Shown: positions 49,101 through 60,824 of the stretch, piece by piece
Numbering within the stretch: position 1 is the first letter of the stretch
How the letters are laid out: every line of letters begins with the position of its first letter
DNA from: Tubiluchus corallicola
Lineage: Eukaryota; Priapulida; Priapulimorpha; Priapulimorphida; Tubiluchidae
NCBI GenBank assembly: GCA_030141605.1
Contig: JAQGDQ010000943.1
Coordinates: 1 to 64,000 of the forward strand
Length of the DNA: 64,000 nucleotides
Reading direction: 5' to 3'
The notes under the pieces: generated by a model
Database searches by the model: none
What the model was told of the DNA's origin: nothing
What the model saw: the letters and a program-made list of their open reading frames with translations, nothing else
Program-made: the position numbers and the translations under genes

Positions 49101-52100
49101 CAGATAAATTACTGGTTAACCAAAGCAAACAAATTGCACATAAACGACACCTTTCATTCTTTGTCTACAGATGTACTTCATACTTAGCTAGACACAGCAA
49201 GCAAGTTAGGCACATATTGAAAATTCTCATGAATATTTTGAGTAGTCTAAAACATAACAGTTCAAGCAAGCAGCACATAAGATCACAGATTACTCTCAAT
49301 GGTCAAGTAATGTTACATTAAATAATGTAATAGTGGACAAGTTACACAGACGTACTTACTTTAAATTTAAATAGTAAGATTTAAGACTCTGTAATTGCCT
49401 TCAGTTTTTCAGAAACTTGAACTGAAAATACTCCTCAACAATATGTTACTTTTAACTCAAAAAAACCACAGGTACCACTTCATTAACATGGGCTCTTTCA
49501 ACAAATAATATTTTATTGTAATGAGGCAGTTATAAACTGGTACTCAATTTTATCAAAATTATGTAAATTACTAATGCTTTGACACATTGGATGTCATTTT
49601 CAATACAGTTCTGTAAGCAGTATTACAGATATTACAATATAATGACTTAGATTTGTACATTAAAATTGTTGTTTTCTATTATCTATGCCAGTGTTTATTA
49701 AGGATTTAGGTAAGTTGAAAACATATAATCCTACATTACCTCGTTAACAAAGTCCTCCAGCTCTGCTATGCATCTTATATAAAATCGAGGAATACCTTCC
49801 TTTTCAATAACATTTCCGGCTTTCTTGTATGCTCTTCCCAAGTCTTCAAATCCTAAACAAAGATATGAATTTAATTAAAAACTGTATTAACGTATAAAAA
49901 TGTATTCTGCATTTTTAGTCTAAACTGCTTGAGATACTAAACTAGTTGTTAAAGAGGCTTAAACAGACTTATATAATTTGATAAGATTGCTACAATTTGA
50001 CTGCTACAATTAGATTAATAATACATTCGAATATTACTCTTCTAATAGTTTATGATATAATTTAGAGAAAATCCTGACTTGCCCGGGGAGGAAGAGATAG
50101 AGGCTTCTGAGGAAGAGAGCAGTGATGAGGAGATGAAGGAGACCACAGGAGGTTCTGAATTTTTGAAAACTAAAGGAGATGCAGAAGAATCGTCAGACGA
50201 AGATGATTTTTGGGGTTCCAGCGATGAATCGGAGTCCAGTTCCTCGTCCGATGATGAGAAATATGGCGGAAATTTAGCAGCCAAGTTCCTCCGCAAGTAA
50301 AATTCATTAAGTTGTAATCATGGTATCTTTGGGCATTCTGCGCACAATTCAGTTGTCTGTCAAATTATGCTGTCAATTTAAGAAGATCCTGTGTTGAACT
50401 TAATGTTAAGTAATCTTAACATGTAAATGAGGGTTAGTTACGTGTGTTCTTAGTTAAGTGATGGTAATTGGCTATAAATTTGGCAGTGTAAAAATTTCAA
50501 CGAAGGTATAATGTCAACTTTTTATGTTAACTTGGTGAGATTACACTCCATTTATCAATAAATTTATCAAGATTAAGGCAGAATATTTGTAGCTAATCCT
50601 AAGGAATATGATATTTGTACATTCACTGAGTGAACATTATCTCAGTTTGTAAAATGATTTCTCCATTGTAAGTTACGAATATCACCTTGCCACCTTTGTT
50701 CGTAGAACTGGTGCCGATGCAGAAAAGGAGAGAGAAAAGGAGAAGAAAAAACGAGAAAGAAAGGAACGTAAAATACGTCAGCAAGACGATGATGATGAGA
50801 AAGCTGGAGAGTGGGAGGTGGTCAAGCAGGGGGCTCCCATGATAAAGGTTTGTTAAAGTGATGCATATTTTAGAGAGTGAAGAATTTCAATTTTGATTTG
50901 ATCGAATCAAATACTAAAATACTTAAGCAAATGTTGATTTGGTTTTGATACTTAATTTAGCTATCGTTAAATACTCACAAAATTGTTCAATTTTATGTTC
51001 ATGTGTATCTTACACTGGCATTTATACTACCAAATTTTATTACACTCCTAAAAGAGAATCTCAAAAGTCCATTTGTAGCTCAGAGTCATCTATCCTTATT
51101 ATTGTTCTACATTTTTTTAGGAAATCATTGGAATGATAATTGAAAATGTGTGTGTTTAGAAATCACGTTAATGTTGCAGAATGTTTTAGTTCAGGTTCTT
51201 TTGGACTTCAAATAAAGAAGAAAGATTTTTAATTAGTGTTTTGTGTTTAAAAACCTTAATTTATGTTTTACGATTTTTCAACCTGCCTTTATCCAAGTTT
51301 CAATTGTAGTTCTTAATTTTGGTAATCAAAGGATTTTCTTCACAAGAATCTGTAATTTTATCTATGTGTCCAAAAAGACTATGTTGTTCTCATTTATTTT
51401 TAAGACAATTTAATACGTAGGCAATATGCTTTGTAGGATTTGTTGGGTAAATTAATGCTCAAATTCTTGCAGGAAAAGCCAAAGATGTTTGCTAAAGATG
51501 CAGATATTACTCACGAAGCCGTTGTGAAGAAACTGCACGAGATTTTAGCCGCTCGTGGCAAAAAAGGAACCGATCGCAATGAGCAGATTGAACTGCTTCA
51601 CGAACTCATGAGCATCTCTGAGGCACATAATCTAGGCATAGGGTTAAAGGTGAACTGATACCTGTATATGTTATGTACCTCGTGTTGAAACTCAAAGGAT
51701 TTCCGAATACTGTATGTCCTGTTGATTGCTCTGATGTGTATGTGTGTGTGTGTGTTGTCGTCAAAAGATATCTTAATATGCATATCTCAGTGCTCTGATA
51801 TCTGTGTGTTTGCCTGATGTGTTGTCAGAAGTTGTTTCAGTGACAACATATTGGTGGCTATTTACACCCTATGTCATTTCTGGATGACCTATGTGCTTTT
51901 TTATATGCATACCTTGGTAATATTAATAATATAAAGTAGTGGTAAGATAAATTCGGTGCTATATACATACCTAACTAATAATGGTAGTAGAAACTAGTGT
52001 TGATATAAGTGTGGCACTGTGTGCATATCTAGGTATTACTGATAATAGAAATTGGTGTCAAGATAAATTCGGTACTGATGCTACGATTCACAGTTTTTGT

Positions 52101-55100
52101 TTGAGTTTTGATGCATTAATAACAGGTTTGTTTCTTGCTAAATATTAACGCTAAAAAGTATACTTAGTTTGTTTAGTAAAGTACTAAATCATTGTTATTT
52201 TTCTGTTTTAGCTGAAATTGGTCTTTAGCCTGATAGTGTCAGTTTTTGACTACAATCCAAATGTTGCGACGTGTATGAAAGCTGAAATGTGGCAAAAGTA
52301 AGTATAAATCTTCACTGAAACAACTTGTAATAATTTCAGAAAATAAAGAGATCCGTTCTTGTTGGCAAAAGCAAGCTTAGTATTTTAAGCGATCAGACTG
52401 ACAAGCAAAAAATGATTGTCTCCCTCTGTGTTTTTTTTGCAGGTTGTTAGATTTAATGCAGGAGGCCATGCAGATTCTGATTGACAATCCTAACATTGTC
52501 CTGAGTGATAATATCCAGGATGAGTCGGAAGTTTATGAGGTAAGTTACTTCTCAATGTGGCGTCTCATAATGTTTTAACAAAATATCATTTAGCTGTTAA
52601 AGGAAAATATGTTTTGAAATATGGTAAAAAGTTTACATGTTAACACTTAACACTTAAAATTGCAGTTGTATGATTATCCTTCTTATGTTTATTCTTGCTG
52701 TCTTTCTGATAGAGTGAAGAAGGGGCTTACCGTGTTCGTGGATGTTTGCTTAGCATGGTCGAACGGATGGATGAGGAGTTCACGAAGATGCTGCAAGCAT
52801 GTGATGCTCATAGCACAGAATACGTTGAACGGTAAATGAACTTTTAAATAACCAGACAAATAATCAAACAAACATTTGAACAACCAGACAAATAATCAAA
52901 CAAACGTATTGTTACTGATATATGTGACTGCAGAGCTATCTCACAGTAAAGTAATTACGATTATCATTTCACTAGTTTCGTATGTTTGCCATCAATCGAA
53001 AGCACAGTGCTTTAGTTAACATTTCTTCATCTTAGTGTTTTTGTTTTTGTTTACTAAAACATTGATGCATCTAGGCTTAAAGATGAGAAAACCGTTTGCA
53101 CCATCGTCGAAAAGATGCAGGAATATTTGGAAAGTCGAGACACTTGTTCCACGGATTTTTGCCGCATCTATATCCGGCGGATTGAGCACATGTACTACAA
53201 GTTTGATTACGTCAAACTGAAACAAATCTTGCAGAAAGAGAAGACTCATGCTGATTCTAATGGAGACGAGGCAAAAATAAAGGTTTGTTGTGCATAAGTG
53301 CATCTATACCTGATTAATTTGTGTACTAATGTAGCTGTAAGTTTTTCTTTCTACGTGCCATGCAACAAAAATTTCATCTTAAAATTCAAAATTCTTAAGC
53401 ACGTTTTATTAATATCTAAATTTTTCATGTCACACAATTACTGTGTAAAAACAATTTGTAACAGGTTATAAACATTAAACTATATACAAGAACTGAAACA
53501 CTGGAATGAGTTAGTATGAGCTAATATTATATTCTCCATTAATTTTAATTTTTTTAACCGTGATTTTCAATTTTTTGGACAATTACAGTACAAATGTTGC
53601 TAATAAATTACGAGTTTCAAACCATGTCAATTATTCCTTCAATTTGTTTTATCTCGATTACGATAAAATGAATGGGTCATCTTTTGCTTTAACATATTTC
53701 AAATTGTCCCTTTGCTAATTTTGATTGTAAAATACCTAAACTGGTTTAGATTTAATTTGGTACTGTGCAAAATTGCACTGCACAATTCATTTGCTTTTTA
53801 ATAATTGCATCGCAAAACTTAAATCTGTCATATTTGACAAATTTTCTGAAACAAACATTAATAGATCACTCTAACGTGTTCAGACTAGAAAGCTTTCTCG
53901 AGCGTTCTCTCTGAGATTAAACTCATAAGCTTGAACGGTTTTGCGAATTCTCTTGGCACATTATTGCAAACTCTCCGAGAGTTACTCTTGAACATAGACA
54001 AGCCCTATTTATTGCGAGAACTCTCAGAGAGAACTGTCGAGAGAAAACTCTCTAGTTTGAATATGCCTTAAGAGACAGAAATAGCAATGTGAAGACCCTT
54101 TGGACATTTTACTTTGTTTACTGTTCAAATTTTTTTTCATGTCATTACGTGCTTTTGAATTTAGAGGGTGATTGTTTTTTAAAAAAAAATATGGGTATTA
54201 TCGTAAAACAAAACAAAACAAACACAGAGTGATTTTTTCTCTCATTAGGAGGACACGAAAGAGGAAGAAACTCAGTTTGATCCCACGGCAGTCATGGACC
54301 GACTGTGCAAGTACATATACACAAAAGACATGACGGATCGCATACGAACTCGAGCCATCCTGTGTCACATTTATCATCATGCTCTACACGATCGTTGGTA
54401 TGAAGCTCGTGATCTTCAACTCATGTCTCATCTACAGGACACGATTCATCATTCTGATATTCCAGTGCAGGTATAATATTCAATTTAGTATTTGTTTATT
54501 TTTTATTATTTTTTATTTTTTTATTACTTAGTGCTTAATTTGCTCACTTTTGGCCAATTTCAATTTGTGCTCAACAGCCAAGTGAGCATTTTAACTGTAA
54601 ATCGTATATATGCATAGTTTAATTATGTTGTCACATATTTAAACTTTGAACTGTTAAAACTTAATTCCAAAATCCTAAAATGTGCATTTGTTTTGTTGTT
54701 GAATTGTATTCCCACATTTTTGATCAGAAGTACAAAAACATTGTATATTAAAAGTTAGTAGATACTGATGTGTTACTGTTAAAAGTTCTTGCATGTGTAA
54801 GTGTCACAACTTCAAAAATAGCCGTCACTAATATAAACGGTAGTGTATGAAGTACCATAAAATTCTTCGTAATTAGCTATATAACTAGGTTGCCATTTTA
54901 GAAATAGCACAGAATGGTTACTAATATGAGCAGTTGGGTACCATAAAATTCTTCGTAACTAGCCATGTAACTAAGTTCCCATTTTAAAAATAGCTGTCAC
55001 TAATATAAAGGGTAGTGCGTGAAGTACCATAAAATTTTTTGTATTTGTGAACCTGGGCTATATTGAATTAGTGAAGTATAAAACATGCTCACTAAAAATT

Positions 55101-58100
55101 AGAAATTATATTTGTGTTGCTCTCCACTGGAAATTAAAGTACAAATAGGATGGTAATATTTGAAAAGTTGAGACTTGTGTGAAATATCTACCTTAAATAT
55201 TATGTCTTCATTAATAGTAGGTTCTTGATGAGGTTCTTGGAACATGAACATAAAACACAATATACCATTAGTGTTCCCATTGTTATTTTATTTTGATTAA
55301 TATTTTGTGGAAGCCAACAGGCATCAGTACGCTTTAAACTTAAATGCTGTCTTTTGCACAGATTCTGTACAACCGGACCATGGTACAATTGGGCCTGTGT
55401 GCATTCCGCCATGGCAGTATACGTGATGCGCACAACTGTCTGTTAGACATACAGAGCGGTGGACGTGCTAAGGAACTTTTGGCACAGGTATTTTTACTTG
55501 CGTTCATGTGCAGAGTGAAATCTCACGTAGTTTTTTCAAGTTTATTGATTGCCTGCACAAAACATGTTCCTTTATTTCGTTATTGTACCATCTGGTACTC
55601 TAAAGCAAAACAACTCTTTATTGCTTTTTAACTACTTTGTACCAGTCAATGCAATTTTATCACTAAATTCTCTTTCCTTTGTCCAGGGATTGTTGATGCA
55701 AAGGCAACAGGAACGAAGACCGGAACAGGAGAAAATTGAAAAGCAGCGGCAGATGCCATTTCACATGCATATAAACCTAGAACTGCTCGAATGCGTTTAC
55801 CTTGTATCCGCCATGTTGCTCGAGATTCCTTATATGGCAGGTAAAATTTTCTTCATTCAGTAAAAAAGAGTTCATTTTTTACGGATTCTGCAATGTGTAC
55901 TTAACAGGTGTTAATGTATAATTGTATTTTTGAACTTGTTATTGATTTATTGGTAAGAAGGCTTTTTGACAGTAGTATGACTTGTTTATTATTAGTGAGT
56001 GAAATACTGAAAATCAGTTGTTCTGTAAATCACTGTCTTTCACTGTCACTGGCATCTGTGGTTTGGTAATTCATTCTGGTGATCATTCAAGCTAATTTTT
56101 TTTACAAACCACCATGTTGGTATACCAAATAAATTCATTTGTTGATTGTAACCAAAGAGATTTAATTAATATACATATTCTATGGTCTATATTCTGTATT
56201 CTACAAAAATATTCTATATGTGAAGTTTCGTACGGCAAAATTATACTATTGCTGGTACATATTGAAAAGCCATTTATTTTCACCCCACCTCTATATTATA
56301 TACCTCTACCTCTATATCCTTTACGAAGCCATTACATAGCAAGTATAAAACTCCTTATATGGAATTGGCTCATCGATTCAGCAGGCATACAGGTAGGTGC
56401 ATATACCATCTAAGCACCTGTTCCACAGTTCAACTAGCATACAAGAGGCAAGATAAATTACTTTCAAGTTTTTTAACATTAATTTCCCTGTTTGGACATT
56501 CACGTTTGTACAAAGCACTTGCCAAAATGCACAATTTCTTCATGACAGCATAATCCAGTATTGAACCAGGAATTCTTGGCCTCCGGAAAGCCTGGATTCG
56601 AACCAACCAGGTTACCCAATTCCTGGCGGTGAGGACCCACCAGCATTACAGTATTTTAAAATATTAGATCAAGTATTGATTTGTATGCCTGAAGTTGGAA
56701 GATGAATGTTGATAAATAAATTATTATCAGATGACTTTCTAGCTATCTTACTTGCCAGAGAGCATTAAAATATGAATTTTACGGTTACCGTATTGCAATA
56801 TTGACGCTGCAATATTGTTCTGAAAAAAAGTCTATGTTATTAGGTAGTTATTCATGTTACTTCATATATACTTATGTTTTCCAGCCCATGAATTCGATCC
56901 TCGTCGTCGAATGATCAGCAAAAGTTTCCATCATCAACTGAAGATTGCTGAGAAGCAGACATTGACCGGGCCGCCGGAATCTATGCGAGAGCATGTTGTT
57001 GCCGCCTCCAAGGCCATGAAAGTTGGAGACTGGCGTGCGTGTCGGGATTACATTCTTAGTGAAAAGATGAAGAATAAGGTTTGTGTTTCTTCCAGTTTTT
57101 CTAGTTTGTGAAATTTATAAACTTATAAATAGACGTAGTTTATGTATGTCTGTTGAGGCAACAGTACAATCTACTTGATTATCCTCATTTATTCTACTTC
57201 CTTAGGTGTGGAATTTGTTTCCGGAAACGGGGAAGGTGTGCGAAATGATAAAGCAGAAGATCCAGGAGGAGTCGTTGCGCACTTACCTGTTCACGTACAG
57301 CTCCGTCTATGATTCGCTCAGTCTCATTACGCTAAGTGAAATGTTTGAAATGGAGAAGGGATTAGTGCACAGCATTATCAGCAAAATGATTATCAATGAA
57401 GAGCTAATGGTGAGCTTTGTGTATTATTTGCGTTTGAATTGCTGCTGCTTTTTAAAATATTGTTTACGTGAGGAGAGGTTTATAGCCACATTGTTTTGCC
57501 CATGTGTTTTGTGTCTGAAGTTAGTTAAGCAACACTGATGCTCGTCAGTGAATAGATGAGCGTCAGCACTCATATTCAGTGCTTCCATTGGTCATATGTG
57601 TTCTGGCTGCTTACTTCATAGAGGGAAAGTGCACATACATCCGAATGTGGCTGCAATATTGCTGCCAGTTCATCGCAAAGGATTACACTGATAATCAGCA
57701 AGATGCTAGTCATGCCACACACATAACTGTTGAGCAGGTCATGCTTTGAATGCTGAATTGTATTTAAAAATGATAACACTGCATCACATGTACACTCTTT
57801 CCAGTAAATGTCCAGATTTTGACCTTATTAGTGTATTCTCGATGAAACTGTCTTATCAAACTAGAATTTTATTTTTAAGTTGGCCTCAAACTCAAGTTTC
57901 AATATACAATACTCATTGTCATGGTTTATGTTAATTTTATCACTTAACTAAATATGCCAGTATCTAACTAGCAAGAACTGGTTTGGGCTTGTAAAATGCT
58001 TGGATGACTGAAGCTAAATTTTCTTTTCTATAATGCTACAAATATTTTCCTTTTGTGCTGTAATATCACCATGATTTGTGTAAAATTGAAATGTTCGTTA

Positions 58101-58966
58101 TACCTGGTAGTACTGTCTGTTCAGTCATGAGGAAGTCATAATAATTACTAGCTTCTTCTTCGTTGCTGATGCGATATCTGCAACATACTTATATTTACTG
58201 GCTCTAAATGACGAATAAAGTAATATTTCTCGAAAACTATTTTACAATCTGTCATCGAAATGGCTTAAAAGGAATTGATACCTTCATTATTTACTTAGCT
58301 TTTGTTTTCCTTTGTTGTGTTGACAAGCGTGCTAGAGGACATAAAAGCATGGCGTGAAATAACATTTAAAACTTGTGTTCTGATCAAATTTTGTAATGAT
58401 ATCTAATGATAAATGAATAAACTTATTTGTGATTTCTATTTCTAGGCGTCATTGGATGAACCGACTCAAACTGTAGTCATGCACCGTACTGAACCTTCTC
58501 GTCTGCAATCGTTAGCGCTGCAGCTTAGCGAGAAGATTTCCACGCTTGTAGAAAACAACGAAAAACTTCTTGAGATGAAACAAGGAACTTACGGTAATGC
58601 TGAACACCATCATATTGTAACTTATGTTAAACTGTTACCATATCTGTTTTATGGGTTGTTTAGATAATGTCACAACTTAGGAATTACTTAGATTCTCTTA
58701 GGAAAATTATAGTCAAAAAAATAAAATTGTAAAAGAACTGTATTTGTGAGAAAGTTATAGTATCGTAAAAAAGAAAAGAAAAAAGTTTTCCAGAAATAAA
58801 GAATTGGTCTTTTAACTTTGTTAACTGAGTAGCTATGCAGATTTTTTTTAAATGTTTTCCATTCTTTTCTGAGAATGCTGGTAGAACTGCTAGTAATAAA
58901 ATTTGAATATATAAACTTGCAAAATGAAAAATGCATCTCTCTCCCCCTCCCTCCCTCCTTCCCTCT

Positions 58967-59054
<88 letters not shown>

Positions 59055-60446
59055 CCCTCTCTTTCTCTCTCTTGCTCTCTCATGATGCAGTTTCATACAA
59101 GATTTTTTCATGTATTGTTCAGGTCAAAACACTGCATTTCAAAGAACTGGACAAAGAAACTACCAAGACCAGTGGGGTAAGTATTTTCAATGGTTGTTTC
59201 TATTATGAGATTTCGTTGGAGTTTTAAGCCTTCCAAGTGAAGTACTGGGTGGTGCAGAAAAATGCGCTGAAGTCCAGACTATCATATTAGAAGCAAATGC
59301 CCTACAAAGTGGAAATTTCTCAATGTGGTACGAAGACATGTTAGCTTTTGGCTGTGAATTTAAAAATGTTAAAAAATTAAGTGCCAGAACAATATCACCT
59401 TAATCATTAATTGAAAAACAGCCGTACACGCACATTTCAATATATAGAGAAACGTATATATACATATATTGTTTATTGACCATAAATGCCACTTTGGTGT
59501 GTAAAGCACTCAATGCAAAGCAGCAAAACAATAAAGAAATCAACCAGTTTACATCATAGTCTTCACACAATATGCAGCACTGGTAAAGATTTGTTGGCAA
59601 GAAGAAAATGTGACTTAATCCTCATAACTGCGGTATCCAGAATACACTCAAAGAGAAAGTGCATGATGACCATACAACACCATTTGTTGCAGGAGGAACT
59701 AAAGGCAAAAATTCTCAAGTGTTGGGACAAAATTCCCATTAAAGAATAAAGAATTCCCATAATAATAGCGACATATGAAATTTTTCCCAGCATTCCAAGT
59801 CTAATGGAATGACCTAAAACTTATGGCTGGCATATGTAAGCAAATGCAACATCAGCGTGGTAATTTTCCAGAGATTCCGTTATTTTCTTCACACAATATT
59901 ATAATGAAAATTTTGGCAGATTTTTTTGCGCTACCTGAATTGGAAGGTTCTCGCATGGCTTTGTTGCAGTAGCTTTTCAAAGTAGCTTGACATCTTTCGG
60001 CGTTTCTACTTTGTTGCAAGAATTTTCAGTTTATCAACTGTAGATACATTTTAATGCAATATCGTTATGTGAATTATTGCATCACTGTAGTTTTCTGTTT
60101 GTTTATTTTAAATTCAGCGTCAAAAGTACTCTCTCTGTCAAAAACGAATGGATCATTTGCTTGGCCAGTAATTGATTGTTGTCTTTGTTCACGGAAAGTT
60201 TTCATGGTTTTGTTTTCTGCAGTTTTAGCATAACTGAACAATTAATATTTGCAAAATTGTATGAACTGTTTCTGCTGTAGATAATCGGATTTGGAAGTAG
60301 TGTGATTGTTTTAGAGCAAAAGACGGGGGAAAGAAAGAAGGGGAAAGTGGAAGAGTGTGTGAGAGAGAGAGAGAGAGGGAGAGGGCGAGGGAGGGCGGGG
60401 GGTCAAGGGAGAGAGAGAGAGGGAGAGGGAGGGAGGGAGGGAGGGA

Positions 60447-60536
<90 letters not shown>

Positions 60537-60824
60537 AGAGAGGAAGAATGGAAGGAAGAAGAGAGTGAGAAGGGGAAAAAGAAAGAGGAGAATAAGCAAG
60601 AAGGTGAAAGGGGAAGCTTAAAAAGAAAGTGTGGCCAATGGAAGATGGAATAGGTTGTATTTTCTGCACTAATAATTCTGTATTTTTGCTGCTCATAATG
60701 TGTGATGTTGCTTCCAGGTCGTCGAGATCAGAGGTCGTCGCAAAATCAGTCTGGACGGAACATTGGAAGGCAGAGTTACGGTCGAACTGGCGATCAACAG
60801 AAGTCGTACTATGGCCGGAATTAG
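43111..60824 (+). CDS. EIF3C: Eukaryotic translation initiation factor 3 subunit c (19 coding exons)
   Basis: Exons: 43111-43220, 44096-44161, 44510-44586, 44850-44962, 45609-45730, 50066-50296, 50706-50847, 51473-51649, 52212-52297, 52443-52539, 52713-52831, 53075-53282, 54249-54470, 55362-55487, 55687-55840, 56885-57078, 57206-57409, 58446-58593, 60718-60824. Sum 2703 nt, in frame, 900 aa (human 913). It is a core PCI-domain subunit of eIF3, which binds the 40S ribosome and recruits the preinitiation complex. The N-terminus ([17 protein letters not shown], then DDEEDTKR) is acidic. Exon 6 is a Ser/Glu/Asp-rich linker, residues about 163-239, and exon 7 is Lys/Arg-rich. Exons 8-15 form the helical repeats. 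Exons 16-18 (residues about 684-866) carry the PCI domain, including [14 protein letters not shown] and TVVMHRTEP. The tail is Arg/Gly-rich (ends YYGRN). All sites are GT-AG. Intron 5 (45731-50065) is swollen by an inverted copy of exons 4-9. Confidence 0.97.
44283..44424 (+). repeat. Four tandem copies of a 36-bp unit
   Basis: The unit is about aacaaagtattgcagtacct followed by cattcggcagtgcttt. It lies in EIF3C intron 2. The length is a multiple of three, which produces a spurious repetitive ORF on both strands. Confidence 0.9.
44683..45978 (+). repeat. Inverted-repeat arm A (sense; EIF3C exons 4-5)
   Basis: This 1296-bp segment recurs as its reverse complement at 48724-50019 with no length change. 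I saw at least one substitution (c at 45531 against the base implied by a at 49171). It contains coding exons 4 and 5 in sense orientation. Confidence 0.95.
45970..48300 (-). repeat. Inverted-repeat arm B' (antisense copy of EIF3C exons 6-9)
   Basis: Reverse complement of 50015-52343 (2331 against 2329 bp). Antisense exon copies: exon 9 at 46016-46101, exon 8 at 46665-46841, exon 7 at 47468-47609, exon 6 at 48019-48249, with splice sites retained. Differences from arm B include a substitution near 47085 and an indel near 47184, both intronic. Joined to arm A through a shared 9-nt ttttctgaa (45970-45978). Confidence 0.95.
48301..48723. other. Unique centre X of the inverted structure (reversed intron 5 core)
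   Basis: This 423-bp stretch lies between B' and A' and has no second copy in the window. In the inferred ancestral order A - X(reversed) - B it would be the middle of an intron 5 of about 0.7 kb. It includes a ~32-bp direct duplication near 48657-48720 (ttattttgtttttgaatttg...). No coding sequence is seen. Confidence 0.8.
48724..50019 (-). repeat. Inverted-repeat arm A' (antisense copy of EIF3C exons 4-5)
   Basis: Reverse complement of arm A, 1296 bp. Antisense exon copies lie at 48972-49093 (exon 5) and 49740-49852 (exon 4). It meets arm B at a shared 5-nt ttaat (50015-50019). Confidence 0.95.
50015..52343 (+). repeat. Inverted-repeat arm B (sense; EIF3C exons 6-9)
   Basis: The sense counterpart of 45970-48300. 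It holds the exons used by the intact reading frame (6 at 50066-50296, 7 at 50706-50847, 8 at 51473-51649, 9 at 52212-52297). Exon 8 and most of exon 6 encode identical peptides in the two arms. Confidence 0.95.
52848..52905 (+). repeat. 29-bp tandem duplication
   Basis: aaccagacaaataatcaaac plus aaac(a/g) occurs twice, back to back, in EIF3C intron 11. Confidence 0.75.
53877..54072. mobile_element. MITE with ~40-bp imperfect terminal inverted repeats
   Basis: The left end (gtgttcagactagaaagctt, then tctcgagcgttctctctgaga) pairs with the right end read in reverse complement (atattcaaactagagagttt, then tctcgacagttctctctgaga). Flanks taa and ttaa could be a short target duplication. It is noncoding and lies in EIF3C intron 12. 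Confidence 0.65.
54805..55045 (+). repeat. Three diverged tandem copies of an ~80-bp unit
   Basis: The block gtaccataaaattcttcgta recurs three times, with atagc(c/t)gtcactaatataaa and taactaggttgccatttta-like segments in between. It lies in EIF3C intron 13. Confidence 0.7.
56578..56645 (-). repeat. tRNA-like / SINE relic
   Basis: The minus strand carries a B box GGTTCGAATCC (56594-56604) with flanking sequence able to pair like a T arm (ctgg...ccag). The A box is unclear. It lies in EIF3C intron 15. Confidence 0.4.
57535..57566. repeat. 12-bp hairpin in EIF3C intron 17
   Basis: ctgatgctcgtc and gatgagcgtcag pair over 12 positions (two G-U in RNA) around an 8-nt loop agtgaata. No snoRNA or miRNA family is recognised. 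Confidence 0.5.
58935..59085 (+). repeat. (CT)n microsatellite in EIF3C intron 18
   Basis: A pure CT run of about 40 units (roughly 58972-59051) within a C/T-only flank. ORFs seen across it (Ser-Leu or Arg-Glu repeats) are artefacts of the dinucleotide. Confidence 0.95.
60352..60580 (+). repeat. (GA)n microsatellite in EIF3C intron 18
   Basis: A pure GA run of about 40 units (roughly 60451-60531) inside a purine-only stretch. It has opposite strand sense to the (CT)n tract 1.4 kb upstream in the same intron. Confidence 0.95.

Noticed and set aside
58688-59227. Ser-Leu and Arg-Glu repeat ORFs
   Set aside because: They are translations of the (CT)n microsatellite in an intron. Such frames are open by composition alone.
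60225-60696. Arg-Glu and Leu-Ser repeat ORFs
   Set aside because: They are translations of the (GA)n tract in EIF3C intron 18, not coding.
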